Below, one piece after another: positions 36,351-45,530 of a stretch of DNA of 61,746 nt. The first letter of the stretch is position 1; each line of letters opens with the position of its first letter. The translations under genes and the position numbers were made by a program. The DNA comes from VGPI01 sp964482845. GTDB taxonomy: Bacteria; Cloacimonadota; Cloacimonadia; Cloacimonadales; Cloacimonadaceae. The notes under the pieces are model-generated. The model saw nothing but the letters and a program-made list of their open reading frames with translations, had not been told where the DNA came from and searched no databases. Where the stretch lies: the NCBI GenBank assembly GCA_964482845.1, contig CAYZZE010000001.1:1-61746 (forward strand), written 5' to 3'.

Positions 36351-36907
36351 TGAAGAAGAAAATCAGAGTTTATCTGCGGGCTTTGGAGCCGGAGGATTAT
36401 CAACTCCTGCACAAGTGGCGCAATGACGAGGAGATCGGCCACTGCTTCAGCGGTACCCGTCGCTTTACCTCCACCCTCAATGAGAAGAAATGGATCGAGG
36501 ACAAGATCTTTGACAAAAACAGCGTCAGTTGTGCCATCTGTCTCAAGGACACGGACGAATTCATCGGTTGCGTCTTTCTGAGCGGCATCGATTGGTTGAA
36601 CCGTTCCGGGTGCACTGCCATCTTTATTGGCGCCAAGGAACACTGGGGCAAGGGCTATGCCACCGACGCCCTTGTCCTTATCCTTAAGCATGCCTTCCAC
36701 GACAAAGGCTTGGAGCGTATCGGGGCCCAGGTTCACGAGGATAACTCCGGATCGCTGAGGATGCATGAGAAATGCGGGTATAAACAGGAAGGCGTCCTGC
36801 GCCGGGCTTCCTATGTCGATGGCAGATTCGAAAACATGATCATGCTATCCATCCTGCGCGATGAATTTGAGACACTTCTTGAGCAGTATGACCTGTCAAC
36901 GGAATAG
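36347..36907 (+). CDS. GNAT-family amino-sugar N-acetyltransferase
   Basis: A 186-residue GNAT of the RimJ/PseH/SpeG-like type: YLRALEPEDYQLLHKWRNDEEI, the acetyl-CoA loop in GAKEHWGKGYATDA, and HEDNSGSLRMHEKCGYKQEG. It overlaps the LegC-like gene by 4 bp, so it probably acetylates the 4-amino group made by that enzyme, giving a 2,4-diacetamido-2,4,6-trideoxyhexose as PglD or LegH would. Confidence 0.85.
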   Translation: MMKKKIRVYLRALEPEDYQLLHKWRNDEEIGHCFSGTRRFTSTLNEKKWIEDKIFDKNSVSCAICLKDTDEFIGCVFLSGIDWLNRSGCTAIFIGAKEHWGKGYATDALVLILKHAFHDKGLERIGAQVHEDNSGSLRMHEKCGYKQEGVLRRASYVDGRFENMIMLSILRDEFETLLEQYDLSTE

Positions 36908-36920
36908 GGTGGTTCAGGGG

Positions 36921-38012
36921 ATGCCAGATTTTGAAATTCTTGGTTGGGAAGACCGGGAAAAGTGGAAACATTATCTATCCCTGTTGCCTTACGAGCAGCA
37001 GGATGTGTATTTTTTACCGGAATACGTCCGATTATATGAAGAGACGGGCAATAACAAAGCCCGCTGCTTTGTCTTCAGGAGTGGCAATGATGTAGCGTTG
37101 TATCCTTTTCTTCTGGGGAGAATCAATGACCTCGGCTATAAGTTGGATCGGGATTATTACGACATTCAGGGTGCTTACGGATACAATGGCGTCGTTTCCA
37201 CCAGCGATGATCGATCCTTTCTTCAAGGTCTGTCCGATGCCTGGCGGCAATGGTGCCGAGAGCAATATGTCGTGGCTGAGTTTATCCGCTATAATCCAGT
37301 GCTGCAAAATGAGAACCGCTGCGTTTGGGCACCGCCCATCGAAGCGTTGGATAATGTCCTGCTATATCTCAATTCCTACGAGGAAATCTGGAAACACGCC
37401 TATCACAGAGACGTAAGAACCTCGATCAGAAAAGCCGGGCAATATGGTCTTACCTTCAGCGCCTACTTTGGCTCTGAGATCACTACCGCCCAATTTGATA
37501 TCTTCCAGTCACTATATCTCCATACGATGCAGCGGAGAAATGCCAGCAGTTTCTACCTCTTTTCCGACCAGTTCTATCAGTCATTGAGAGACAAACTTGC
37601 CGATAATCTGTTCATCGGATTTGCATTCTACGAGGGCAAGCCAATATCGGCGGACATGTATCTGCACAACGGGATCAATGCCTATGGCTTTCTCTCTGGC
37701 ACTTTGGAAGAGTACTATTTCACCAAGCCCAATAGGTTTTTAAGGGACGCTGGGATCAAAGCGCTGATAGCCAGAGGATTCCAGCATTTGTGCATGGGCG
37801 GAGGGATGAGCAGAGATGATTCGACCTATAAATACAAAAAGGCGTTCAGCGTCAATACGGAATCGATGTTTTACACCGGCAAGTGCATCCACAATCCTGC
37901 CGAGTACGATGAAATCGTTCGTCAATGGTCTGACCGGTTACAGGGAAGAGCGGACGGGTTTAAGCACCTTACGCTGAGATACCGCTATGGGATCAGTGAT
38001 CCTATCACGTAA
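36921..38012 (+). CDS. FemAB/BioF2-like GNAT-fold transferase
   Basis: A 363-residue protein of the FemAB-like, double-GNAT type (Acetyltransf_6/BioF2): YFLPEYVRLYEETG, TSIRKAGQYGL, then FIGFAFYEGKPISADMYLHN and KYKKAFS. Members add amino acids from aminoacyl-tRNA or acyl groups to glycans; in exopolysaccharide loci they are thought to modify sugars. ATG 36921 is chosen as the family-like start, although the preceding AGGGG is very close; GTG 36909 is the alternative. It may attach an amino acid to the amino sugar of this branch. Confidence 0.75.
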   Translation: MPDFEILGWEDREKWKHYLSLLPYEQQDVYFLPEYVRLYEETGNNKARCFVFRSGNDVALYPFLLGRINDLGYKLDRDYYDIQGAYGYNGVVSTSDDRSFLQGLSDAWRQWCREQYVVAEFIRYNPVLQNENRCVWAPPIEALDNVLLYLNSYEEIWKHAYHRDVRTSIRKAGQYGLTFSAYFGSEITTAQFDIFQSLYLHTMQRRNASSFYLFSDQFYQSLRDKLADNLFIGFAFYEGKPISADMYLHNGINAYGFLSGTLEEYYFTKPNRFLRDAGIKALIARGFQHLCMGGGMSRDDSTYKYKKAFSVNTESMFYTGKCIHNPAEYDEIVRQWSDRLQGRADGFKHLTLRYRYGISDPIT

Positions 38013-38058
38013 ACCGATGGAGGTTTACTAATGGACTGCCTTGCTGTGGCAGCTCCAT
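38010..38058 (+). other. two consecutive hairpins before the wzy-like gene
   Basis: A short stem TAAACC/GGTTTA directly at the previous stop is followed by ATGGACTGCC (38031-38040) pairing with GGCAGCTCCAT (38048-38058, one bulge), 12 bp before ATG 38071. No T-run follows, so it may affect mRNA stability or translation rather than terminate. Confidence 0.4.
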
Positions 38059-38070
38059 GATCGGTGAATT

Positions 38071-39339
38071 ATGATAAAAGATAGAATATTGGTAGCGATC
38101 GTGATCGTGATCATCCAGGCGATGATCTCCCGTGTTGTGGCGTTTAACCTGGACATTAGAATTCTTGGGATCGGACCATTGAGCCTGTATCTCTGGATGG
38201 GTTTATTGATCATCCGGATCCTGATGGTACGCGCCGCGATCCTCACCACGAGGACGATGCAATACCTGTACCTGTTCATTATCGTTACAATGATCCAATC
38301 CTATATCCATAACCTATTCAGCTTTTGGTGGCTGGAGAGGTGGGTATTGCCGATCGCCCTGTCCGTATTGTTGCATGAGATCCTGATGTACTACTTGCCC
38401 AAGGAATCTCTGCGGTTCATACTACGCTTCACCCTGATCTTCATTGCCTTTACCTGCGTTCTGAATATCATCGGCCTGATCAGATTTCCTTTAGCAGTAA
38501 GAGCGATTGTCGGTGGCGGCGGTGACGTTGCACCCGAAGAAGCCACTTTTTTTACCCGTATCGGCATTTCAAATTACGGGTTCTTCTCCGGATTGCCATA
38601 TTTATTGCCAGTCGTATATTACCTGTATCGCAAGTCATCCGGAACACTGAACAAGGCAATGTATCTCGGATTGGTCATGTTAATGATCCTCGCGGTTTAT
38701 TTCAGCTCCATAGCGACCCCCCTGCTGTTGGCCTCGATCGCGCTATTGGTTTCGATCTATAGCGGGACCATGCTGAGGCGCGGTATGGGGGTGATTGCGA
38801 CATCAGCGATCATCATCCTGATGATCGTCTTTACCCCCGAAGGCGTGATCGACAGGTCGCTGAGTTTTGTCGGCAATATCACTCCCTCCGAGGCTGTCCA
38901 ACGACGAGTGACCGATATTCAAAGGGCACTTCAGGAAGGGATCGAGGTGGAGGCGGAGACCGAATTCCGGGGGCTGACGACGGTGGAATTGCGTCTGCAG
39001 AGGATATACTGGATTATAGATGGTTTCTTGAAGCGCCCCCTGACCGGATCCCCAAACGAAATTCCGCCGGAAGCGTACCACTTGCACTGGTTGTATCTCC
39101 TCGGTGCCACAGGAATACTGGGATTCGGATCCTTGCTGCTGCTCCTGGTAAAAGCATTCAAGAACGACCTCAAAGTGTTTAATAAAGAATACAGGCATTT
39201 TTACATCATTTCACTTTTAACCTTTATTTCCATGGGGATCCTGAAGGTGATCACTGGATGGTTCATGTATTTGGGCATCTTTGTCATCGTTCCTCTATCC
39301 TATCATCTTATCAGGGAAAAGCCCCGATCAGAGACATAA
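38071..39339 (+). CDS. Wzy/O-antigen ligase-like polymerase
   Basis: A 422-residue polytopic inner-membrane protein (about 11 TM segments). A large loop (about 265-330) contains the REYWLIDGFLKRPLTGSPN-like region (actual residues RIYWIIDGFLKRPLTG), and HLHWLYLLGATGILGFG follows, the usual Wzy_C pattern. It would polymerise the glycan repeat unit at the periplasmic face. Sequence conservation in this family is low, so polymerase versus ligase is not resolved. Confidence 0.75.
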   Translation: MIKDRILVAIVIVIIQAMISRVVAFNLDIRILGIGPLSLYLWMGLLIIRILMVRAAILTTRTMQYLYLFIIVTMIQSYIHNLFSFWWLERWVLPIALSVLLHEILMYYLPKESLRFILRFTLIFIAFTCVLNIIGLIRFPLAVRAIVGGGGDVAPEEATFFTRIGISNYGFFSGLPYLLPVVYYLYRKSSGTLNKAMYLGLVMLMILAVYFSSIATPLLLASIALLVSIYSGTMLRRGMGVIATSAIIILMIVFTPEGVIDRSLSFVGNITPSEAVQRRVTDIQRALQEGIEVEAETEFRGLTTVELRLQRIYWIIDGFLKRPLTGSPNEIPPEAYHLHWLYLLGATGILGFGSLLLLLVKAFKNDLKVFNKEYRHFYIISLLTFISMGILKVITGWFMYLGIFVIVPLSYHLIREKPRSET

Positions 39340-39363
39340 GTTCAGGAGATCTCCGATAGAACG

Positions 39364-40575
39364 ATGGATAGGCAGAAACCCCTCAAAGTCGTCTGGATCT
39401 GTAATTCCAGCAATGAGAAGATATGTCGTGCTGCTCGTCTTCCAGTGTTCGTACAGGCGCCATGGATATCCATGTGGATCAGCGAATTTGAAAGACGCAG
39501 GGAAGTAGAACTCCACATTATAAGCCCGAATCGATTTATTCCCTGGATACGTAATTTTACGATTGACGGGGTTCACTACCATTACTTCAACCATCGAGTG
39601 CCCATCATCAAAAAACCCTGGCTCTGGAATCTGGATGCGCGCAGCAGCTATATCCTGAATCGCCTCATAATACGACATTTCGTCAACATGATCAAGCCAG
39701 ATCTGATTCATATTATTGGGGCAGAAAATGCCTTGTATTCATCAGTTTATTTTGATCTCAGGCGCCGTTATCCCATATTGATCGGCATCCAGGGCTTTAT
39801 TTTCATGGCGAATGTCAACATGACCAATCCGACTCGAAAGAGAATAAAGATCGAAGGGGCAATCCTGAGCACGGCCAAGTATTTCAATGTCAATTCGGAC
39901 TATGCAGGATCGATCGTGCGTGGTTTCAATGACCATGCGTCAATCTACAAGTATCCCACACCATTCAAACCGGAGGATTATCCCTTGTATCCGGATACCA
40001 AGAAAGTGTGGGATTGCGTGTTTTTTGGCAGGATAGAATATAACAAAGGCATATTCGATGCCATTAAAGCGCTGGCGATGGTCAGAAACCAAATGGAAAG
40101 AGCCAATCTGCTGATCATCGGCGATATCTCCGCAAGCGTCAAACATGAAATCCTGAGATTGATAAATGAACTCGAGCTGGTCTCTGCCATTACTTTCGCG
40201 GGAAGAACTGCTACCCGGGATGAATTGTTCGACTACGTCAGACAAGCCCGGATCAGCGTACTTCCTTCGCTCAACGACATCTCACCCGGCACCATCACCG
40301 AGAGCTTGCTCTTGGGTAATCCCGTAGTGTCTTATTCCGTAGGTGCCATAGATGAGTTGTTCAATCATACGGACCGAAGAATCAATACGGTTGAACGGGG
40401 TAATGTGCAAGCGTTGGCAGAAGAGATGCTAAGGATCCTGAATGACTATGATACGGCCAAAGCAGTGGCGTTGGAAGCACGGGAGTCTTTCTTGGAAGAA
40501 CGCCAAAATGTAAACATTGCTGACCTATTCATCGGGTTTTATCGGCAGATCTTACAAGAATCATCCCGCGCATAG
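39364..40575 (+). CDS. GT4-family glycosyltransferase
   Basis: A 403-residue GT-B enzyme. The N-terminal region has a long loop before the first strand; the C-domain contains DCVFFGRIEYNKGIFDAIKAL and SPGTITESLLLGNPVVSY, the nucleotide-binding E region. It overlaps the next GT gene by one base. It likely builds the repeat unit on the lipid carrier; sugars are unknown. Confidence 0.87.
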   Translation: MDRQKPLKVVWICNSSNEKICRAARLPVFVQAPWISMWISEFERRREVELHIISPNRFIPWIRNFTIDGVHYHYFNHRVPIIKKPWLWNLDARSSYILNRLIIRHFVNMIKPDLIHIIGAENALYSSVYFDLRRRYPILIGIQGFIFMANVNMTNPTRKRIKIEGAILSTAKYFNVNSDYAGSIVRGFNDHASIYKYPTPFKPEDYPLYPDTKKVWDCVFFGRIEYNKGIFDAIKALAMVRNQMERANLLIIGDISASVKHEILRLINELELVSAITFAGRTATRDELFDYVRQARISVLPSLNDISPGTITESLLLGNPVVSYSVGAIDELFNHTDRRINTVERGNVQALAEEMLRILNDYDTAKAVALEARESFLEERQNVNIADLFIGFYRQILQESSRA

Positions 40576-41750
40576 TGAAAATAATCCTGATTACCGGACA
40601 TCAATATCCGATCGGTACAGCCCTTACCAACCGGATCAGATCATATCTCGAAGTGCTGGCTACGTTGGATAATGACGTAAGCGTATTGGTATATAAACCT
40701 ACTGAAGACCGGGAAAATCCCCAGAACCAAGCGGCAGGAACACTAAACGGCGTAAGGTACAAATATACTTCTTATTCCGTTTACCGGCCCAAGACATATT
40801 TTATGACCATGATCTCTTGGGTCTATGGGTATTTGAATTGTCTAACACATCTCGCCCGGGAAAATCGCCTCAAACACACGGACATCATAATACTGGCCCA
40901 AGCCAGAAGTTCATTGATCCCTTTGGTCTATCTCCTGAGCCGGATGTCCAAGACCGAGTTTGTCCTGGAGAATAGCGAATATCCTTGGTTCATTATCAGG
41001 AGAAAATCGAGTAACATCATCTATAAACCTCTGTACCAGTGCCTTTATTACCGGATGTTTGATGGTGTGATCGCTATGACGAGTGCTTTGCAAAAGTATC
41101 ACCACCGATATGGTAAAAAGGGCATCAGGATCATTCACCTGCCCATGACGGTCGATGCACGCCGTTTTGGGATTGATGCAGAAAGAGAGAATAGCATTAC
41201 CTATATCGGCAATAAAAGCTACCACAAGGATGGCGTCGGCGTATTGGTCGATGCGTTCGTCTCGATAGCGGATAAATTTCCTGACTGGCGTTTGATCATC
41301 ATCGGTGATAGCGGCTATGACAAAGAGATCATCAGCAAAGCCCAGAACAACGCTTTGACGGGACGCATAATCACCATGGGCAACATACATCGGGATGATG
41401 TTCCGCCATTACTTATCAAGTCAAAGATACTTGCCCTTGCCCGTCCCCGGGGGATTCAAGCCGAAGGCGGATTTCCCACCAAGCTGGGTGAGTATCTTGC
41501 TACAGGCAATATGGTTGTTGTTACCGATGTGGGTGAGATTGGCAGTTATCTCCAGGATGGCATATCGGCATTGATGGCGAAACCGGGTGATGTACAGAAT
41601 TTTGCCGATAAGCTTGAGCAGGGGATTGTAAATTATGATCTTATGCAACATGTCAGGCAGGGAGGATTGGATGTCTGCAATCGTCATTTCAACGCTCAAC
41701 TCCAAGGCAGGCGGCTAAACGAATTTTTCCAATCAATGATAACCTCGTAG
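40575..41750 (+). CDS. GT4-family glycosyltransferase
   Basis: A 391-residue GT-B enzyme starting with GTG at 40575, which overlaps the TAG of the preceding gene. Motifs: ILITGHQYPIGTALTNRIRSY at the N-terminus (donor-clamp region), SITYIGNKSYHKDGVGVLVDAF, and FPTKLGEYLATGNMVVVTDVGE. It probably works on the same lipid-linked acceptor as the preceding GT. Confidence 0.87.
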   Translation: MKIILITGHQYPIGTALTNRIRSYLEVLATLDNDVSVLVYKPTEDRENPQNQAAGTLNGVRYKYTSYSVYRPKTYFMTMISWVYGYLNCLTHLARENRLKHTDIIILAQARSSLIPLVYLLSRMSKTEFVLENSEYPWFIIRRKSSNIIYKPLYQCLYYRMFDGVIAMTSALQKYHHRYGKKGIRIIHLPMTVDARRFGIDAERENSITYIGNKSYHKDGVGVLVDAFVSIADKFPDWRLIIIGDSGYDKEIISKAQNNALTGRIITMGNIHRDDVPPLLIKSKILALARPRGIQAEGGFPTKLGEYLATGNMVVVTDVGEIGSYLQDGISALMAKPGDVQNFADKLEQGIVNYDLMQHVRQGGLDVCNRHFNAQLQGRRLNEFFQSMITS

Positions 41751-41762
41751 AGGATCAGCGAC

Positions 41763-43073
41763 ATGATGGATACTACAAAACTCATTGATCTAATTAGTGG
41801 AAAACAAATAGAGAAGTGTTATCAGTTATATAATCAAACCCAGTGGTATTCACCGGATGAAATGAGAGCATTTCAAACGCACAAACTCAAACGCTTGCTC
41901 ATGCATTGTTATGCACATACTCCGTACTATCGGGATCTGATGATCGGCAAAGGCATTCATCCGAATGATGTCAAGGATCTTTCCATACTTCAGGAGTTCC
42001 CCATCATGACCAAGGAGCAGATCAAAGCGGAATACGACCGGTTCACGCCCCGGAATGAACACCAGATCAAGGGCATCAAGACCAGCCAGACCGGGGGAAC
42101 CACCGGCAATATCCTGTACAAGCGCAATGACGCCCAAACCCGCAGCTCGGTCTGGGGAAGCTATAAAAGGTTCTATGACTGGATGGGGATCCGCCCGGGA
42201 GACCGGGTGATGAACTACTGGGGCGGGCATGTGATCAAACATTCCCGGAAGGAAAAATGGTCAAAATTGATCGTTGATCTGCTTCGTAATTCGGTTTCCT
42301 ATGATGCCTATGACACCCGATCCGAACTTTTTGACGATATAGTCAATACCCTTAAGCATAAAGATGTCAAACTCATCCGCAGTTATCCCCAGGCTTTATA
42401 TTCTCTTGCCCGCAAACTCGAGGACAGAGGGATGAAATTCAGTATCAAAGCGATCTTGACGACCTCTGAACCCATCATGCCCCAACATAGGGAGATATTC
42501 AAGCGGGTATTTGGGGCAGATTCATTCGATCAATACGGCTGCGGGGAGATCGGCGGCATTGCCTATGAATGTGCTGCTCACAAGGGCTTACATGTTACGG
42601 AGGAGCGGGTCATCCTTGAATCAAATGACCAAGACGAACTCCTTATCACTGATCTTGATAACTACGCCATGCCATATATCCGCTATTGGAACGCCGATCA
42701 GGCGGTGTTTTCGGATGAAGAGTGTCCCTGCGGCAGAAAGAGCAGAATGGTCTCCCAAGTAATGGGAAGAACCTGTGATTATCTGATCGGCGCCAACGGA
42801 CAGACCCTCCATTGGGCATATTTCTGGCATTTACTATTTGATACCAGTATCGCCATTGACCGCAACTTCGTCAAATTCCAGATCGTTCAGAAAGAACCGG
42901 ATCTGATCCTCTTCCGCACCGTTTCAGACCCCTTGACCGATGCTGACAAGGAGACATTGATCCAGATGATCCGTCAAAAAATGGGCGATATGCGGGTGGA
43001 ATTCAATCTGGAAGAAGACATCCCCCATACCGCTTCAGGAAAGTACCGTCCCGTGATCAATGAACTGCTCTGA
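41763..43073 (+). CDS. CapK/phenylacetate-CoA ligase-like adenylate-forming enzyme, copy 1
   Basis: A 436-residue enzyme of the ANL superfamily, PaaK/CapK branch. The P-loop is SQTGGTTG (about 108-115); the FDQYGCGEIGG segment binds the adenylate; GRTCDYLIGANG leads to the C-terminal AMP-binding domain with a terminal HTASGKYRPV catalytic-Lys loop. CapK-type proteins are common in capsule and O-antigen loci, where they may activate an acid (acyl or amino acid) for glycan modification. A paralogue lies at 44190. The substrate is unknown. Confidence 0.85.
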   Translation: MMDTTKLIDLISGKQIEKCYQLYNQTQWYSPDEMRAFQTHKLKRLLMHCYAHTPYYRDLMIGKGIHPNDVKDLSILQEFPIMTKEQIKAEYDRFTPRNEHQIKGIKTSQTGGTTGNILYKRNDAQTRSSVWGSYKRFYDWMGIRPGDRVMNYWGGHVIKHSRKEKWSKLIVDLLRNSVSYDAYDTRSELFDDIVNTLKHKDVKLIRSYPQALYSLARKLEDRGMKFSIKAILTTSEPIMPQHREIFKRVFGADSFDQYGCGEIGGIAYECAAHKGLHVTEERVILESNDQDELLITDLDNYAMPYIRYWNADQAVFSDEECPCGRKSRMVSQVMGRTCDYLIGANGQTLHWAYFWHLLFDTSIAIDRNFVKFQIVQKEPDLILFRTVSDPLTDADKETLIQMIRQKMGDMRVEFNLEEDIPHTASGKYRPVINELL

Positions 43074-43109
43074 GACATTCACACCTTTGTTGACAATTTC
43101 ACGAAGATA

Positions 43110-43982
43110 ATGCATTACTTTTCTTCCCGATACAATAGAATCATAGATCCCCAAAGCGATGCCTGCACCTTTGAGGAATGGATCTCAGGTGCCAGTAATT
43201 CCCTTTACGCCATCCATCCAGATGGTTGCCCCGTTTTTCTCGATCCATCCAGGATAGTTTCGTGTGATGAATATTTACATGGCGATCCCTTTGGAACTGA
43301 AGACAATCTGGACAGCCCTTTCCAGAAAGCCCGCATAGCCAATACTAAACTACTGCTGGGGCAAGTCATCCAGCGCAACTCGCGGGACAGGATCCGTCTG
43401 CTGGATATTGGCTGCGGGCAAGGATACATTACTACAAGTATCCGTCAGGCATTTCCCCAGTGCCTTGTGTCGGCTGTCGATATTTCTTTATCTGCCATAA
43501 AACGGGCTCGGGCAATGGATGACCGGATCGACTATATCGTGGCCGATGCCAATGATCTGCCCTATCCTGAGCATGAGTTCGATTGCCTCATAATGAATAA
43601 CATTTGGGAACACCTGACCGATCCCATCGGTCTGCTGATGAATGCCAAACGGGTACTCAAACCGAGCGGACACTTGATCATATCCACGCCCAGCAGATAT
43701 CGGTTTTCCAATCTGATCCGGGAATTACGCGGCAAGCCCTTGCTGATCAGCCCGCATCATATTACAGAATATACCATTGGTCAAGTTAAAGAGCAATTGC
43801 ACTTTGCCGGATTTGATGTGGTTCGCACGGTCAGTACCGATACATCAAGCCGTCGGGGATCACATTCACCTGTTGCCATCATATCCCAAATGTCCAGATC
43901 TGCTCTGTCGCTGTTCCTAAGGTTCACGGGTTCGCATCATGTCCTTAATTCCACCGCATTTTTTTTGGCGCAGCGAAGATGA
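43110..43982 (+). CDS. class I SAM-dependent methyltransferase
   Basis: A 290-residue protein with motif I RLLDIGCGQGYI (near residues 96-107), SAVDISLSAIKRA (motif II) and DCLIMNNIWEHL (motif IV/V). It could methylate a sugar, an aglycone or a lipid-linked intermediate. It is followed by palindrome copy 4, which separates it from the second CapK-like gene. No clear ribosome-binding site is visible. Confidence 0.85.
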   Translation: MHYFSSRYNRIIDPQSDACTFEEWISGASNSLYAIHPDGCPVFLDPSRIVSCDEYLHGDPFGTEDNLDSPFQKARIANTKLLLGQVIQRNSRDRIRLLDIGCGQGYITTSIRQAFPQCLVSAVDISLSAIKRARAMDDRIDYIVADANDLPYPEHEFDCLIMNNIWEHLTDPIGLLMNAKRVLKPSGHLIISTPSRYRFSNLIRELRGKPLLISPHHITEYTIGQVKEQLHFAGFDVVRTVSTDTSSRRGSHSPVAIISQMSRSALSLFLRFTGSHHVLNSTAFFLAQRR

Positions 43983-44066
43983 TGGTTGTATCATGATTAC
44001 TTCACATCAGAATCCATCAAAATGATAAAGTAGCAAAAATCCTTATAAGTGACCAGTTTTCCTGCG

Positions 44067-44148
44067 TCCTCCCTGCTTGATAACCTTAGTATAACCTTAC
44101 GGTCGTAAGGTTATACTAAGGTTATACTAAGGTTATCAAGCAAGGAGG
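44067..44148 (+). repeat. palindromic repeat, copy 4
   Basis: 22-bp arms at 44080-44101 and 44104-44125 around GT, with the extra module at 44126-44136 and outer arms CCTCCCTGCTTG and CAAGCAAGGAGG. It fills most of the 207-bp gap between the methyltransferase and the second CapK-like gene, without the long wings seen in copies 2, 5 and 6. Confidence 0.95.
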
Positions 44149-44189
44149 ATAAGGGTAGGTAAAGGGAAAAAGGAACAAAACGAGATAGC

Positions 44190-45530
44190 ATGAACCGCAG
44201 TTCACTGACTTTTATGCTTCTGGGCAGGAAACACGGGTTTGACATGAACCGCATGGTGAAGTTCGTCATGGAAAACCAATACTGGAATCAGGATCAGATC
44301 ATTGATTATCAGACCCGGCGGATGCGGGAAATGATCGCTCATGCCTATGCCAATACGAGGTTTTACCGGCGGATAATGGAAGAGCGGGGTTTGACTCCAT
44401 CGGACATCCGGGATCTGAGTGATCTGAAAAAGCTTCCCACCATCGGCAAGCAGGACATAAACCCATGTTGGGACGATATAATCGCCACTGATTCCGCCCA
44501 ATACAAACCCATGCACCGGGTAACCAGCGGGACGACCGGTGTGACCTTTCAGTATTACAACGATGTCCATAGCTGGGGTCTGAATTGGGCGACCAAGATC
44601 CGGACTTTCAGTTGGGGCGGATACCGCTTTGGCGCAGACCGGATCGCCACGCTCAAGGGCGGTTCCATGCTTGCCAGAGCAAAGCCATCCCTGAAAAGTA
44701 AGATCTGGAAATGGCTGCACAATTACGTGGATCTGCCGGTGGTGCATCTGTCCCCGGAAGCGATGGAGTCGTATTATCAACTGATGTTAAGGCAGAGGAT
44801 CAGGTTCCTGCGCGGCTTTCCCTCAGCGGTCTATACCTTTGCCAAGTATATCCATGAAACACATGGGAACTCGCCTTTGACGGCCACTTTTACCTCCGCG
44901 GAGCTCTTGCACGGCTATCAACGTCAGCAGATCGAAGCGACATTTGGAACAAAGCACATAGATGCTTACGGCTGTGGCGACGGAATGGGCGGCGCCAATC
45001 AATGCGAACTTGCCAGGGGTTATCACACGAACGTCGAGACCTCGATCCTGGAAGTGATCAATGCCCAAGGCAAGGATTGCCTGCCGGGGGAGGAGGGTGA
45101 GATCGTGCTGACCTCGCTGCATGATTTTGCCATGCCCTTGATCCGTTACAAGCCGGGTGATATGGCGATGGTCGGCGCGCAAAGGTGTCCCTGCGGCAGA
45201 TCCCTGCCGGTATTGGACAAGATCGTCGGGCGCACGTCGGATCTGCTCGTCCTGCCCAATGGGAGAACTCTGAATGGTATCGCCATCCCCTTTGCCGATT
45301 GGGCGGATCGGATTGAGAAATTTCAATTGTGGCACACGGCACCGGATGAGATCCGGCTCAAGATCATAGCCAAACCGACCTTGACGGAAAGTGATTTGCA
45401 GCATATCCATACGATCATGACCCACCACTTGGGAGAAGGCGTCCGCTTTGGCATTGACCGGGTGGATGAGATCCCGCTGACCAAATCCGGCAAATTCAAA
45501 TACGTGATCTCGCTGTTGGAAAAGCCATGA
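44190..45530 (+). CDS. CapK/phenylacetate-CoA ligase-like adenylate-forming enzyme, copy 2
   Basis: A 446-residue paralogue of the enzyme at 41763. P-loop TSGTTG (about 109-114), IDAYGCGDGMGG adenylate site, CPCGRSLPVLDKIVGRTSDLL hinge (shortened as in copy 1) and C-terminal LTKSGKFKYV. Both copies contain the CPCGR loop, a shared feature. Having two suggests that two different acids are activated, or that the enzymes act in series. Its stop overlaps the next GT gene by 4 bp. Confidence 0.85.
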   Translation: MNRSSLTFMLLGRKHGFDMNRMVKFVMENQYWNQDQIIDYQTRRMREMIAHAYANTRFYRRIMEERGLTPSDIRDLSDLKKLPTIGKQDINPCWDDIIATDSAQYKPMHRVTSGTTGVTFQYYNDVHSWGLNWATKIRTFSWGGYRFGADRIATLKGGSMLARAKPSLKSKIWKWLHNYVDLPVVHLSPEAMESYYQLMLRQRIRFLRGFPSAVYTFAKYIHETHGNSPLTATFTSAELLHGYQRQQIEATFGTKHIDAYGCGDGMGGANQCELARGYHTNVETSILEVINAQGKDCLPGEEGEIVLTSLHDFAMPLIRYKPGDMAMVGAQRCPCGRSLPVLDKIVGRTSDLLVLPNGRTLNGIAIPFADWADRIEKFQLWHTAPDEIRLKIIAKPTLTESDLQHIHTIMTHHLGEGVRFGIDRVDEIPLTKSGKFKYVISLLEKP

